NCBI GenBank assembly: GCA_903789615.1
Contig: CAIFEV010000005.1
Location: 62,001-126,000, forward strand
Reading direction: 5' to 3'
Source: an uncultured Lachnospiraceae bacterium
GTDB taxonomy: Bacteria; Bacillota; Clostridia; Lachnospirales; Lachnospiraceae
Length of the DNA stretch: 64,000 nt
In this document: positions 17,959-26,006 of the stretch, piece after piece
Numbering within the stretch: position 1 is the first letter of the stretch
Layout of the letters: each line of letters opens with the position of its first letter
The notes under the pieces: model-generated
Told to the model about the DNA's origin: nothing
Seen by the model: the letters and a program-made list of their open reading frames with translations, nothing else
Databases searched by the model: none
Program-made: the position numbers and the translations under genes

Positions 17959-18781
17959 GCTGTTCCAGAACCTCCTTTCCCTTCTTCTTGTCGGCTGCCG
18001 GAAGGCGCCCGTCCTCGTACAGCCTTCTCACAAGTCCCTCCGCGTCTTCTCCTGCCATCATCTGCCACCGGAGAATCCGCCGCAGACGCAGGCGCATCGC
18101 CTCCGATCCGTGCAGGTCATCCTCCGCCTGTATTATAAACGCCGGCACGCTTCCCGCCGGTCCCGTCTCCTGCCTGGCAGCCCGCAAAGCAGCGGCCTCT
18201 GCCAGCTCTGCCAGGCAGTCCGTCACTTTTCCCGCCGCTGCAGCACAGATTTCCCTGAGGCGTTCCGCCGTCAGATCGGAGGTGTCCCCGGCATCCGACA
18301 CAACTTTAAGCAGAAGGATCCTGTCCGGACTCAAAAAACGCGCGGCCGCCTGGAAAAATCCCGCGCCCTCCATATCGGTGAGGGACGACAGGTCAGAGTT
18401 TCCGGAGTTTTCCTGCTGCGGGACCGTGCGCAGAGTGCGCTCTGAAAAGGACGTCCGCCACACCAGACCGGGATAAAAGTCCCGTCCGGTCGCTTCTTCT
18501 GTAATTTTATGAATCCGGAAACAGGCCGTGACAGGATCGCGTCCTGCCGCTGTGCCGAAATTCACGGCGAAGTCCGCCGGAAACTGCGTGAGAAGGCGCG
18601 CAGCGGTGACCACTGAGGCAATCTCCCCGCTTCCTGTCACCGTCAGCATGAATCTTCCATCTTCGCTGCGCCAGACAGAAAGGTTTCCGGCGGGCAGCCG
18701 TTTCATAGAAATGCCCCGCCTCCGGAATTCCGAAAGAAGAGGCTCCGCCTCCGGATACAGGGCTGTAAATACCGAAATCAT
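17939..18781 (-). CDS. Purine nucleosidase/phosphorylase-like protein (PNP/UDP family)
   Basis: The 280-residue protein resembles 5'-methylthioadenosine/S-adenosylhomocysteine nucleosidases: VNFGTAAG in the N-terminal half, the MEGAGFFQAA motif near 136, and a KVVSDAGD strand near 158 with the catalytic Asp. About 90 residues after the nucleosidase core form a charged helical tail unusual for the family. The 20-bp overlap with splB suggests it may hydrolyse 5'-deoxyadenosine or a related by-product of radical SAM chemistry; that is inference. Confidence 0.75.
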   Translation of the reverse strand: MISVFTALYPEAEPLLSEFRRRGISMKRLPAGNLSVWRSEDGRFMLTVTGSGEIASVVTAARLLTQFPADFAVNFGTAAGRDPVTACFRIHKITEEATGRDFYPGLVWRTSFSERTLRTVPQQENSGNSDLSSLTDMEGAGFFQAAARFLSPDRILLLKVVSDAGDTSDLTAERLREICAAAAGKVTDCLAELAEAAALRAARQETGPAGSVPAFIIQAEDDLHGSEAMRLRLRRILRWQMMAGEDAEGLVRRLYEDGRLPAADKKKGKEVLEQLERDIL

Positions 18782-18849
18782 CTTTGTTCTTCCTAAAGTT
18801 CATCCTGTATGCTATTCTGAAACCGTGGGTTTCCCAAAAGGAGGATAGC

Positions 18850-19683
18850 ATGATTCTGGATCTTATCAAATCGCTGATCTACGGAATTGTAGAAGGTATC
18901 ACCGAATGGCTTCCGGTCAGCTCGACCGGCCACATGATTCTTCTCAACAGCTTTCTGCATTTTAACAATGTCAGCGACAGATTTTTCAGTATGTTTGAAG
19001 TTGTCATCCAGTTCGGCGCGATTCTGGCCGTCGTTGCGCTCTACTGGCGCAGGCTCTGGCCGTGGAGGCGCAGGGACGGCAGGGTCGTGACTAAAATGAG
19101 CACGCTCCGGCTGTGGAGCAGAATCATCGTCGCCTGCATCCCGGCCGCCATCGTGGGCGTTCTCTTTGACAAGAAAATCGAAGAGCTTTTCTATCATCCG
19201 GTTCCGATTGCCCTTGCCCTGATCATCGTCGGCATCGTATTCATTCTGGTGGAAAATCACCTGGCTGACACCACGCCGGCAATCACAAAGCCTTCGCAGA
19301 TCTCCTACAGGGATGCACTCATCATTGGCATGTTCCAGCTGGCCGCCGCCGTCTTCCCGGGCACATCCCGCTCCGGAGCCACCATCATCGGCGCGCTTCT
19401 CATCGGTATCGCCCGTCCGGCCGCCGCGGAGTTCACATTCTACCTCGCGGTTCCCGTGATGCTCGGCGCTTCGCTCCTGAAGCTCGTCCGCTTCGGCCTC
19501 GCCTTCACCGGCGCCGAAGTCGCGATTCTTCTCGTCGGCATGCTCAGCGCCTTCATCGTCTCGGTGCTCATCATCCGCTTCCTGATGTCCTACATCCGCC
19601 GGCACGACTTCAAAGTCTTCGGCTGGTACCGCATCGCCCTCGGCATCTTCGTGCTGATCGCCGCTGCGACGTTCATGAGATAA
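18850..19683 (+). CDS. uppP: Undecaprenyl-diphosphate phosphatase
   Basis: The 277-residue polytopic protein has the UppP/BacA motifs GITEWLPVSSTGH (residues 15-27) and PGTSRSGATI near 167-176. It recycles undecaprenyl diphosphate for peptidoglycan synthesis and can give bacitracin resistance. The start at 18850 follows AAAGGAGGATAGC; an earlier in-frame ATG at 18784 would run through the divergent promoter region. Its stop is only 1 bp from the convergent gene's stop. Confidence 0.96.
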   Translation: MILDLIKSLIYGIVEGITEWLPVSSTGHMILLNSFLHFNNVSDRFFSMFEVVIQFGAILAVVALYWRRLWPWRRRDGRVVTKMSTLRLWSRIIVACIPAAIVGVLFDKKIEELFYHPVPIALALIIVGIVFILVENHLADTTPAITKPSQISYRDALIIGMFQLAAAVFPGTSRSGATIIGALLIGIARPAAAEFTFYLAVPVMLGASLLKLVRFGLAFTGAEVAILLVGMLSAFIVSVLIIRFLMSYIRRHDFKVFGWYRIALGIFVLIAAATFMR

Positions 19684-19684
19684 G

Positions 19685-20371
19685 TCAGGATTCCTGCATT
19701 CCGAGGAATCTGCGCAGAAGGCGGATTGTATTGTCTCTGTTCTCGGAATTGGCCACGATGCCGATGGTCGGATCTTCCATCTGCAGGCTGATTTCCGAGG
19801 AAATTTCTTCCTGGGTCAGATGGATGAGCGCCGGGAAGGTCTGCCCTTCCGAGTTGGTCAGGGTCTCGATCCGGCCCTCTTCCTGCAGTTTCCCGTAGAT
19901 GTCCTCCGGCAGATATGTGGAGAGGTCGAGAAAATAGTCGACATTTTCCGCAAATGAGCGGTTCAGGGTTTCCGGAGCGATGATCATGTCGATCTGCCTG
20001 ACGGCCACCATCGTGACCAGCTTTTCCTGGCTGGCGATGGATTCCTCCGTCATCTGACTGTCCGCCGTCGGATAGTTCAGCATCGTCACCGTCGCGTACT
20101 CATACTCGCCGAACCCCAGTTCCTGCGCGATCTTGTTCTGCCAGTCATCGGCCTCCTGCAGGTCGTAATTGGCCGCGTTCAGCACCGCGACGCCGATTTT
20201 CGACTCTTTTTTCGCATTCTCAACCGCATTGACGATAATCACCACCGCGATTATGGCAATGAGCGCGAAAATGAAGTAAATCCGGTAATAGGTCAGGATG
20301 TATTCCGCCTTTGCTTTTCCGTGAAGCTGGGAGAGCTTTTCTTTTTCCGACTGGTGTTCGATATCTGTCAT
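19685..20371 (-). CDS. Membrane-anchored protein of unknown function
   Basis: I do not recognise a named family. The 228-residue protein has a cytoplasmic charged N terminus, one membrane helix at about residues 30-50 (YFIFALIAIIAVVIIVNAV) and an extracellular part of about 175 residues with no Cys. The extracellular part, with IDMIIAP and an alpha/beta pattern, resembles periplasmic-binding-like folds. The start at 20371 (MTDIEHQ) follows AAAGGAAACC. It lies 32 bp after the AraC regulator gene and may share its transcript. Confidence 0.7.
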   Translation of the reverse strand: MTDIEHQSEKEKLSQLHGKAKAEYILTYYRIYFIFALIAIIAVVIIVNAVENAKKESKIGVAVLNAANYDLQEADDWQNKIAQELGFGEYEYATVTMLNYPTADSQMTEESIASQEKLVTMVAVRQIDMIIAPETLNRSFAENVDYFLDLSTYLPEDIYGKLQEEGRIETLTNSEGQTFPALIHLTQEEISSEISLQMEDPTIGIVANSENRDNTIRLLRRFLGMQES

Positions 20372-20403
20372 GGAGTGGTTTCCTTTCGCATTTTCCAATT
20401 ATT

Positions 20404-21318
20404 CTACTCTTTTGCGGCTCCGGCGAAAACCCCGGACTGTGCACTTCTGTGCTGTCTGCGGTACTGCATCGGCGTGAGGCTTACGTTCTGGCGGAAGACG
20501 CGCTCAAAATACGTGATGTTGCCGAAGCCGACGCGCGCCGCGATCTCCGTGATGTCCGCATCGGTCGCCGTGAGGAGCGTCTTGGCCTGCGCGATGCGGC
20601 AGTACGTCCGGTACTCCGTCACCGTGAAGCCGGTCGTCTTCCGGAAAATCCGCGTCAGATAGGACCTGCTGACGAAGTAGCGCGCCGCGAGACTGTCAAG
20701 GTCAAGCGACCTGGCGCAGTTGTTCTGCAAATACACCGCAATCTCGTGCACCCGGGCGAAAGCTTCCGCCTCCACGCCCGCTTCCCGGCGCAGCGGACCG
20801 ATCGACGCCGCTGTATTCATGCGCGCGTCAAGAAATGCGCCGATGAGAAGCAGCGTCAGCGTCCACACCCTTGCCTTCGCGTACGTTCCCCCTATGGCAA
20901 ATGTCTCCTCAATCCGCCGGATAGTCTGGCACACCTGCTCCCATTCTCCGTCTGCAAACTGGGCCGGCCCGGCAAATCGCGTCCCCAGGTCCTCCGCCGG
21001 ATATCCGAGTGCTGACAGTGCCGGTTTCAGCCGTCCCATATCAAGCTGCATCAGAAAGCGACGGTAACGCTGTCCCTGGCGGCAGTTGCTTGTCTTGTGA
21101 ATCGTGTCGGAGTTGATCAGGATCGCCATCTTCGGGCAGAGGTGATATGTGTCCTGCCCTACGAAGTAATACCGCTCTCCCTCAAGCAGGAAGTAAAGCT
21201 CGACGCTCTCGTGGACATGCCGGGTCTGCATGGAGCCGCCGGAAAGATTGTGTACCTCTTCCGCAAACACGCCGGGGACCTCTCCCCTGAACTGCACGTC
21301 TTCGTTTTCAATCCGCAT
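20404..21318 (-). CDS. AraC-family transcriptional regulator
   Basis: The 304-residue protein has an N-terminal cupin-type sensor (HVHESVELYFLLEG, residues 34-47) and two C-terminal helix-turn-helix motifs (LDLDSLAARYFVSRSYLTRIF and DITEIAARVGFGNITYFERVF), the AraC/XylS layout. It is divergent from a GH4 glycosidase, so it probably controls that gene in response to a sugar or uronide ligand. The intergenic inverted repeat at 21397-21426 may be its site or another operator. Confidence 0.92.
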   Translation of the reverse strand: MRIENEDVQFRGEVPGVFAEEVHNLSGGSMQTRHVHESVELYFLLEGERYYFVGQDTYHLCPKMAILINSDTIHKTSNCRQGQRYRRFLMQLDMGRLKPALSALGYPAEDLGTRFAGPAQFADGEWEQVCQTIRRIEETFAIGGTYAKARVWTLTLLLIGAFLDARMNTAASIGPLRREAGVEAEAFARVHEIAVYLQNNCARSLDLDSLAARYFVSRSYLTRIFRKTTGFTVTEYRTYCRIAQAKTLLTATDADITEIAARVGFGNITYFERVFRQNVSLTPMQYRRQHRSAQSGVFAGAAKE

Positions 21319-21396
21319 ACCGCACGTCCCTTTTGTTCCTTTTCGCCACCCTGGCTGCCTTTCGGCTTATTGTACCCGTTAAGATAAAAATTGTAA

Positions 21397-21426
21397 AGAA
21401 ATGGCTGATTTTATAAGCCAATTTCT
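21397..21426. promoter_or_regulatory. Inverted repeat, candidate operator between araC-type gene and GH4 gene
   Basis: AGAAATGGCT and AGCCAATTTCT flank a 9-bp AT-rich centre; the arms match with one unpaired base. It is in the 168-bp divergent region and about 60 bp before the GH4 start. Confidence 0.5.
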
Positions 21427-21486
21427 CTATTTGGGGCTACCATACAGACAGAACACAGGCGTGCTGAAGAAGGAGGATTTCAAACT

Positions 21487-22887
21487 ATGGCTCGCACGAG
21501 AAAAGATCTGAAAATCGCATATCTGGGCGGCGGCTCAAGAGGCTGGGCCTGGACATTCATGACGGACCTGGCGCTGGACAAGGAACTGGGCGGCACCATC
21601 CGGCTCTATGACATCGACCGGAAGGCCGCTGAGGCCAACCGGACCATCGGCAATCATCTGATGAGCCGTCCCGAGGCAAACGGAAGCTGGGATTTCACCG
21701 TCTGCGAGACGCTTGCCGATGCGCTCACCGGCGCGGACTTCGTCGTTATCTCCATTCTGCCGGGAACCTTTGATGAGATGCAGTCTGACGTACACCTTCC
21801 GGAGCGCCTGAATATCTGGCAGTCCGTCGGCGACACGGCCGGCCCGGGCGGCATGATCCGTGCCCTGCGCACGCTGCCGATGTACGTGACATTTGCCGAG
21901 GCGATCCGGGACTGCTGCCCCGACGCCTGGGTCATCAACTACACCAACCCGATGTCGCTGTGCGTGAAGATGCTCTACTATGTATTCCCGCAGATCAAGG
22001 CCTTCGGCTGCTGCCACGAGGTTTTCGGCACGCAGAAGGTGCTGGCGGGCATCTACGAGAAAGAGACGGGCGAAAAGGTCGACGACTGGCACAACATCTT
22101 CGTGAATGTGGTAGGGATCAATCACTTCACATGGTTTACGGAAGCTTCGTACCGGACGGAAGACCTCTTCCCGATCTATGACAGATACATCGACAAGCAC
22201 TTTGAGGAAGGATTCCAGCTGGACGGCGAAAACTGGATGAACTCGAGCTTCAAGTGCGCCAACCGCGTGAAGATGGACCTGTTTAAGAAATACGGCGCCA
22301 TCGCGGCAGCCGGCGACCGTCATCTGGCCGAGTTCATGCCGGGCGACACATACCTGAAGGATCCGGAAACCGTCGCCTCCTGGAAGTTCGGTCTCACGAC
22401 TGTAGAGTGGAGAAAAGAAGATCTTCAGAAGCGCCTCGCGCGCAGCGCTCGTCTCGTCAGCGGCGAAGAAGAGATGAAGCTGGAGCCGACCGGCGAGGAG
22501 GGCATCCTGCTCATCAAGGCTCTCTGCGGCCTCTCGCGCTTTGTATCCAACGTCAACATCCCCAACAGCGCGCTGCAGATCCCGAATCTTCCGGCCGACG
22601 CCGTCGTCGAGACCAATGCCGTCTTCTCGCGTGACAGCATTCATCCCCTGTACGCAGGCCCGCTCTCAGACAGGCTGCTCGCACTTGTGAAGCCGCACGT
22701 CGACAACCACGAGAGAATCCTGCGCGCGTCACTGGATTACGACAGAAATCAGGTGGTCGAGGCATTCCTGGCCGACCCGAACGTGGCCGCAAAGACGGAC
22801 GATCGCACCGCCGTATCCGCACTGGTCGACGACATGATCAAAAATACGCTCAGCTATCTGCCGGACGGCTGGAAGAAGCAGTTCTGA
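21487..22887 (+). CDS. GH4-family glycosidase (CHEV subgroup)
   Basis: The 466-residue protein has the NAD-binding motif AYLGGGSRGWA (residues 11-21), NYTNPM near 151 and the metal/substrate motif CHEV (C176-V179), with the second metal ligand in GINHFTWF (H213). GH4 enzymes need NAD+ and Mn2+ and cleave by oxidation at C3 and elimination. The residues after CH separate subgroups; CHEV is found in proteins such as Bacillus LplD, which I recall as active on alpha-galacturonides, but related names are alpha-glucosidase/alpha-galactosidase. AAGGAGG lies before the ATG. Confidence 0.88.
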   Translation: MARTRKDLKIAYLGGGSRGWAWTFMTDLALDKELGGTIRLYDIDRKAAEANRTIGNHLMSRPEANGSWDFTVCETLADALTGADFVVISILPGTFDEMQSDVHLPERLNIWQSVGDTAGPGGMIRALRTLPMYVTFAEAIRDCCPDAWVINYTNPMSLCVKMLYYVFPQIKAFGCCHEVFGTQKVLAGIYEKETGEKVDDWHNIFVNVVGINHFTWFTEASYRTEDLFPIYDRYIDKHFEEGFQLDGENWMNSSFKCANRVKMDLFKKYGAIAAAGDRHLAEFMPGDTYLKDPETVASWKFGLTTVEWRKEDLQKRLARSARLVSGEEEMKLEPTGEEGILLIKALCGLSRFVSNVNIPNSALQIPNLPADAVVETNAVFSRDSIHPLYAGPLSDRLLALVKPHVDNHERILRASLDYDRNQVVEAFLADPNVAAKTDDRTAVSALVDDMIKNTLSYLPDGWKKQF

Positions 22888-22909
22888 TAAGCACCCGCTC
22901 ACAGCAAAC

Positions 22910-22962
22910 AAGCCGCCCCGGAAAGGATCCACCAAAATCCTCCGGAGCGGCTTATTTTTATT
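22910..22962. terminator. Terminator between the GH4 gene and rplT
   Basis: AAGCCGC...CCGG...GGAT pairs with ATCC...CCGG...GCGGCTT, followed on the plus strand by TTATTTTTATT. The minus strand has a weaker T-run, so it may also end the infC-rpmI-rplT transcript, whose last stop is at 22984. Confidence 0.8.
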
Positions 22963-22983
22963 GCTTAATTCTTTTATCTGCAC

Positions 22984-23340
22984 TTATGCAAGCTTTGCCT
23001 TTGCTGTCTGCGCCAGCTTTGCGAATCCTTCCGGATCGTTCACGGCCATATCAGCCAGAACCTTGCGGTTGAGCTCGATGCCGGAAGCCTTCAGGCCATA
23101 CATAAACTTGCTGTAGGAAAGTCCGTTGATACGGGCAGCTGCGTTGATGCGGGCGATCCAGAGACTGCGGAAGTCTCTCTTCTTCTGCTTTCTTCCGGCG
23201 AAGGAAGAATTCAGCGCTCTCATAACAGACTGCTTTGCTACTCTGTAGTGCTTGCTTCTGGAACCTCTGTAGCCCTTTGCGAGCTTCAGAACTCTGTTGT
23301 GTCTTTTCTTTGCGTTTAATCCGCCCTTAATTCTTGCCAT
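22984..23340 (-). CDS. rplT: 50S ribosomal protein L20
   Basis: The 118-residue protein is full length for L20, with a basic N-terminal half ([19 protein letters not shown]) and the C-terminal globular part ([20 protein letters not shown]). In Firmicutes L20 also binds the operon leader and represses it, which fits the leader found upstream of infC. It is the last gene of infC-rpmI-rplT. Confidence 0.98.
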   Translation of the reverse strand: MARIKGGLNAKKRHNRVLKLAKGYRGSRSKHYRVAKQSVMRALNSSFAGRKQKKRDFRSLWIARINAAARINGLSYSKFMYGLKASGIELNRKVLADMAVNDPEGFAKLAQTAKAKLA

Positions 23341-23372
23341 TTCTCAAATCCTCCTGTCAGCCTTCTCTTAAA

Positions 23373-23570
23373 TCAAAGATACGGCATGATCTTCTTCATC
23401 GTCTTAACGTTCGTAGCATCAGTCATTGCTGCGTGACGTAAATTTCTCTTTCTCTTTGTGGACTTCTTGGTGAGAATATGGCTCTTATATGCCTTCATCC
23501 TCTTGAGCTTACCTGTACCGGTCATCTTGAAGCGCTTGGCTGCTGCTCTTTTTGTCTTTACCTTTGGCAT
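23373..23570 (-). CDS. rpmI: 50S ribosomal protein L35
   Basis: The 65-residue protein begins [21 protein letters not shown], the typical L35 start, and is strongly basic throughout. It lies 32 bp before rplT and 21 bp after infC in the classic order. AGGAGG precedes the ATG. Confidence 0.98.
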   Translation of the reverse strand: MPKVKTKRAAAKRFKMTGTGKLKRMKAYKSHILTKKSTKRKRNLRHAAMTDATNVKTMKKIMPYL

Positions 23571-23591
23571 AATAATCCTCCTGCTTGCTGT

Positions 23592-24170
23592 TTATTCTAA
23601 CGGTTCCTGCTTTTTCTTCTTTCCGGAGTCTTTGCTTTTCGCCGCTAAAAACAATGACATACTTCTGCCTTCCATCTTCGGGGGCTTGACGACCTCACTG
23701 ATGTCGCTGAGCTTGTCGGCAAAGTCCGTGAGAATGTGCATGTTGTCATTCACATGCGCCATCTCTCTGCCGCGGAAACGAAGCGTCACCTTCACGCGGT
23801 TTCCCTTCTCGAGAAACTTGCGTGCGTTTCCGGCCTTGGTGTTCAGGTCGTTGGTGTCGATGTTGACGGAAAGACGAACCTCCTTCACTTCAACAACTTT
23901 GCGGTTCTTGCGTGCTTCCTTTTCCTTACGGGTCATCTCATAGCGGAACTTCCCGTAGTCGATCAGCTTGCACACCGGAGGCTTCGCGAGCGGCGCAACC
24001 TTCACAAGATCAACGCCTTCCTCTTCTGCCAGCTGCATGGCCTCTGCCGGAGACATCACTCCAAGCTGCTGTCCGGTTGTTCCGATGACACGAATCTGCG
24101 GATCCCGGATATCCCCATTAATCTGAGTTCCCTTCCTGTCGTCTCTCTTACCGTAATTGTCTCCCGTAAT
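23592..24170 (-). CDS. infC: Translation initiation factor IF-3 with ATT start
   Basis: The 192-residue protein has IF3-N (INGDIRDPQIRVIG, about residues 18-31; KPPVCKLIDYGKFRYE near 64-79) and IF3-C (VKEVRLSVNID; VKVTLRFRGREMAH). I place the start at the ATT at 24170, because AGGAGG lies exactly 8 nt upstream and no ATG or GTG fits. An in-frame ATG at 24197 would lie before that Shine-Dalgarno. AUU start codons let IF-3 repress its own translation, as known for infC in other bacteria. Confidence 0.95.
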   Translation of the reverse strand: MTGDNYGKRDDRKGTQINGDIRDPQIRVIGTTGQQLGVMSPAEAMQLAEEEGVDLVKVAPLAKPPVCKLIDYGKFRYEMTRKEKEARKNRKVVEVKEVRLSVNIDTNDLNTKAGNARKFLEKGNRVKVTLRFRGREMAHVNDNMHILTDFADKLSDISEVVKPPKMEGRSMSLFLAAKSKDSGKKKKQEPLE

Positions 24171-24349
24171 CGTATTTTCCTCCTGCAAGAAAAGCAAAAA
24201 AATAGGATGAACGCGAGTTCATCCACACCATGACAAATGCCGCTCCTGCGGCACTTCCCCGATATCAACGCCAAGTCACCGGTGCGGCTTTTCTTCCGCA
24301 GTTATAGGTGCTCAGGTGAGAGTGGATAACTCTGCTTCGTTTTCATAAC
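24171..24349 (-). promoter_or_regulatory. L20-type leader of infC-rpmI-rplT
   Basis: About 180 nt of transcribed leader separate the promoter from infC. It holds paired segments (CTCTGC/GCAGAG near 24360 and 24333; AAGCCGCAC with GTGCCGCAGG), the run TCACCTGAGCACC near 24320, and a terminator directly before the infC Shine-Dalgarno. This layout is that of the Firmicute L20 leader, where L20 binding promotes termination. I assign it by position and landmarks, not by a covariance search. Confidence 0.75.
24195..24224 (-). terminator. Attenuator terminator in the infC leader
   Basis: On the minus strand GGATGAAC pairs with GTTCATCC around a 4-nt loop, followed by TATTTTTTTG. It ends 25 nt before the ATT start of infC, so it must act as an attenuator. 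Confidence 0.88.
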
Positions 24350-24355
24350 AAGAAA

Positions 24356-24384
24356 ATATTAGCAGAGTCATCCGCTCCTGTCAA
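24356..24384 (-). promoter_or_regulatory. Promoter of the infC operon
   Basis: On the minus strand TTGACA (24384-24379), 17 bp, TAATAT (24361-24356). It is identical in both hexamers to the promoter at 14715-14743. Confidence 0.85.
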
Positions 24385-24390
24385 GAAAAA

Positions 24391-24513
24391 TTATTCGGCC
24401 GGCTTGTCAGAATCTTCCGGTCCCGCCTTTTTCCCGCCTTTTTTCGCATCATTGGCCATGGAGATGGCAGCCATAACGGCATTGATGAGGCACCACACCG
24501 ACCAGATGAAGCA
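24391..24513 (-). pseudogene. C-terminal remnant of a lost membrane-protein gene
   Basis: On the minus strand a 40-codon frame opens after a TGA at 24516-24514 and ends at TAA (24393-24391). It encodes a Trp-rich hydrophobic helix (FIWSVWCLINAVMAAI) and then a hydrophilic tail (ANDAKKGGKKAGPEDSDKPAE) - the look of a real membrane-protein C terminus. There is no ribosome-binding site or proper start, and upstream of it the frame is broken exactly where kinase coding sequence begins on the other strand. I read it as the 3' end of a gene whose 5' part was deleted. Confidence 0.5.
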
Positions 24514-25528
24514 TCAGGTCTACCTCGTGCAGCACCCTGACTCCCGGAAACTGTATGTCATGAAAATCATGGAGGTGTACAACGCTTCGGTGTACCGGGC
24601 GCTTTACAGTGCGCCTGTCACAGGAACTCCGAAGATTGCCGAATGCCGGGAAGAAGACGGGCACCTGACGGTGATCGAGGAGTACATCTCCGGAACGCCT
24701 CTTGATGAGTGCATTCAAAATCACACACTCTCAGAAGAGCGGATCTTCTCCATCATGCAGGATCTCTGCCGCATTGTGCAGAAGCTGCACGCCATGAAAC
24801 CGCCGCTCATCCACCGCGACATCAAGCCGTCCAACATCCTGATTGTTCCCTACGGGCACGCGGTTCTGCTCGACTTCAATGCGGCCAAGTTCTACTCGGC
24901 AGGGTCCGGCGCTGACACGGTGCTCCTCGGAACGAAGGGCTATGCCGCGCCCGAGCAGTACGGCTTCGGATCTTCTTCTCCGCAGACCGATATCTACGCT
25001 CTCGGCGTGTGTCTGCGCGAGATGACAGATTCACTTCCACTCCCGACGCACCGGTTTGACACCGTGATCGCGTCCTGCCTGCAGATGGACCCTGGGAAGC
25101 GCTACGCGGACGCGGACAGACTCGCAGATGCGCTGAAAGCCGCGGAAGGAATCCCGGACTCCTCATCCGGCAACCGCCCGCCCGTGAGCGGCGCAGCCTC
25201 GTTTCTGCCGCCGGGCTTCCGCACCCGCACCCCGTGGAAGATGGGGCTCGCCTCTGCCGCGTATGCTTTCATTCTGTATGAGACCAGCGTCCTGAAATCA
25301 ACAAAGGCATCCGCGCCCGCACAGCTGGGACTGGAGCGCCTGGCCTTTTTTGCCTGCTGTATGTCCCTCATTCTGATCTCGTTCAACTACCGGAACGTGC
25401 AGAAGACTTTTCCGCTCTGCCGCAGCAGCTCACGGATTCTGAAGTTCCTGGGCGTCGTGATCCTGAACCTGCTCTCGCTTTTTGTCATTCTTCTTCTGAT
25501 GGTGATTTTTGAGCCGCTGCTCGCCTGA
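24458..25528 (+). CDS. Membrane-anchored Ser/Thr kinase-like protein, probably 5'-truncated
   Basis: The frame encodes a protein kinase domain (HRDIKPSN with D121 and N126, counted from the ATG at 24458; LLDFNAAK with D139 and DFN in place of DFG; GTKGYAAPEQYG activation segment) and a C-terminal part with two or three membrane helices (about 270-350). The VAIK-like lysine may be K36. There is no glycine-rich loop. No start has a Shine-Dalgarno: TTG 24404, ATG 24458, 24485 and 24506 are all possible. The first 20 or so residues look like antisense of another gene's tail, so the true N terminus and promoter are probably lost. The stop overlaps convergent folA by 44 bp. Confidence 0.65.
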   Translation: MEMAAITALMRHHTDQMKHQVYLVQHPDSRKLYVMKIMEVYNASVYRALYSAPVTGTPKIAECREEDGHLTVIEEYISGTPLDECIQNHTLSEERIFSIMQDLCRIVQKLHAMKPPLIHRDIKPSNILIVPYGHAVLLDFNAAKFYSAGSGADTVLLGTKGYAAPEQYGFGSSSPQTDIYALGVCLREMTDSLPLPTHRFDTVIASCLQMDPGKRYADADRLADALKAAEGIPDSSSGNRPPVSGAASFLPPGFRTRTPWKMGLASAAYAFILYETSVLKSTKASAPAQLGLERLAFFACCMSLILISFNYRNVQKTFPLCRSSSRILKFLGVVILNLLSLFVILLLMVIFEPLLA

Positions 25529-26006
25529 CATAGCGCACATAGCGGTATGTCACGTCAAAATATGTCTTTTCTTCGCTCTCCCGCACCTTTACCCACGCCG
25601 GGTCGGCGTCCAGGTCCGGCAGAAAGGCGTCCGCATCGTAGCGGTAATCGATGCGGGTGATGTCGGCCTGCGTGCAGTACGGCAGAAACTCCCGGTATAC
25701 ACTCTCCCCGCCGGCGACATATACGTCTGCGTCCGGAAGGTCACTGACCAGATCACGCGCCTCCTGCACCGAGTGGACCACCGCCGCATCTTTCACGCGC
25801 AGATTCCGGTCGCGCGACAAAATGATGTTGTCACGCCCGTCAAGCGCCAGACCGTTCGGAAACGTCTCGAGCGTCCGGCGCCCCACAATGATCGCTTTTC
25901 CCAGCGTCTCTTCCCGGAAAAACTTCTGGTCCTCCGGGATTTTCACGAGCAGCTGCCCGTTACGGCCGATGCCCCAGTTTTTATCCGCCGCTGCAATGAG
26001 TATCAT
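25485..26006 (-). CDS. folA: Dihydrofolate reductase
   Basis: The 173-residue protein has the DHFR start ILIAAADKNWGIGRNGQLL, the PED motif with the catalytic acidic residue near 25, VGRRTLETFPNG for NADPH binding, and YVAGGESVYREFL. It reduces dihydrofolate to tetrahydrofolate. The ATG at 26006 overlaps the hflX stop by 4 bp (ATGA), so translation is coupled. No thyA is visible in the window. The 3' end overlaps the convergent kinase gene. Confidence 0.95.
   Translation of the reverse strand: MILIAAADKNWGIGRNGQLLVKIPEDQKFFREETLGKAIIVGRRTLETFPNGLALDGRDNIILSRDRNLRVKDAAVVHSVQEARDLVSDLPDADVYVAGGESVYREFLPYCTQADITRIDYRYDADAFLPDLDADPAWVKVRESEEKTYFDVTYRYVRYVRRAAAQKSPSEEE

Noticed and set aside
24404-24457. 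TTG start for the kinase gene at 24404
   Set aside because: The residues it would add read like the complement of the membrane-protein tail on the other strand, and there is no Shine-Dalgarno.
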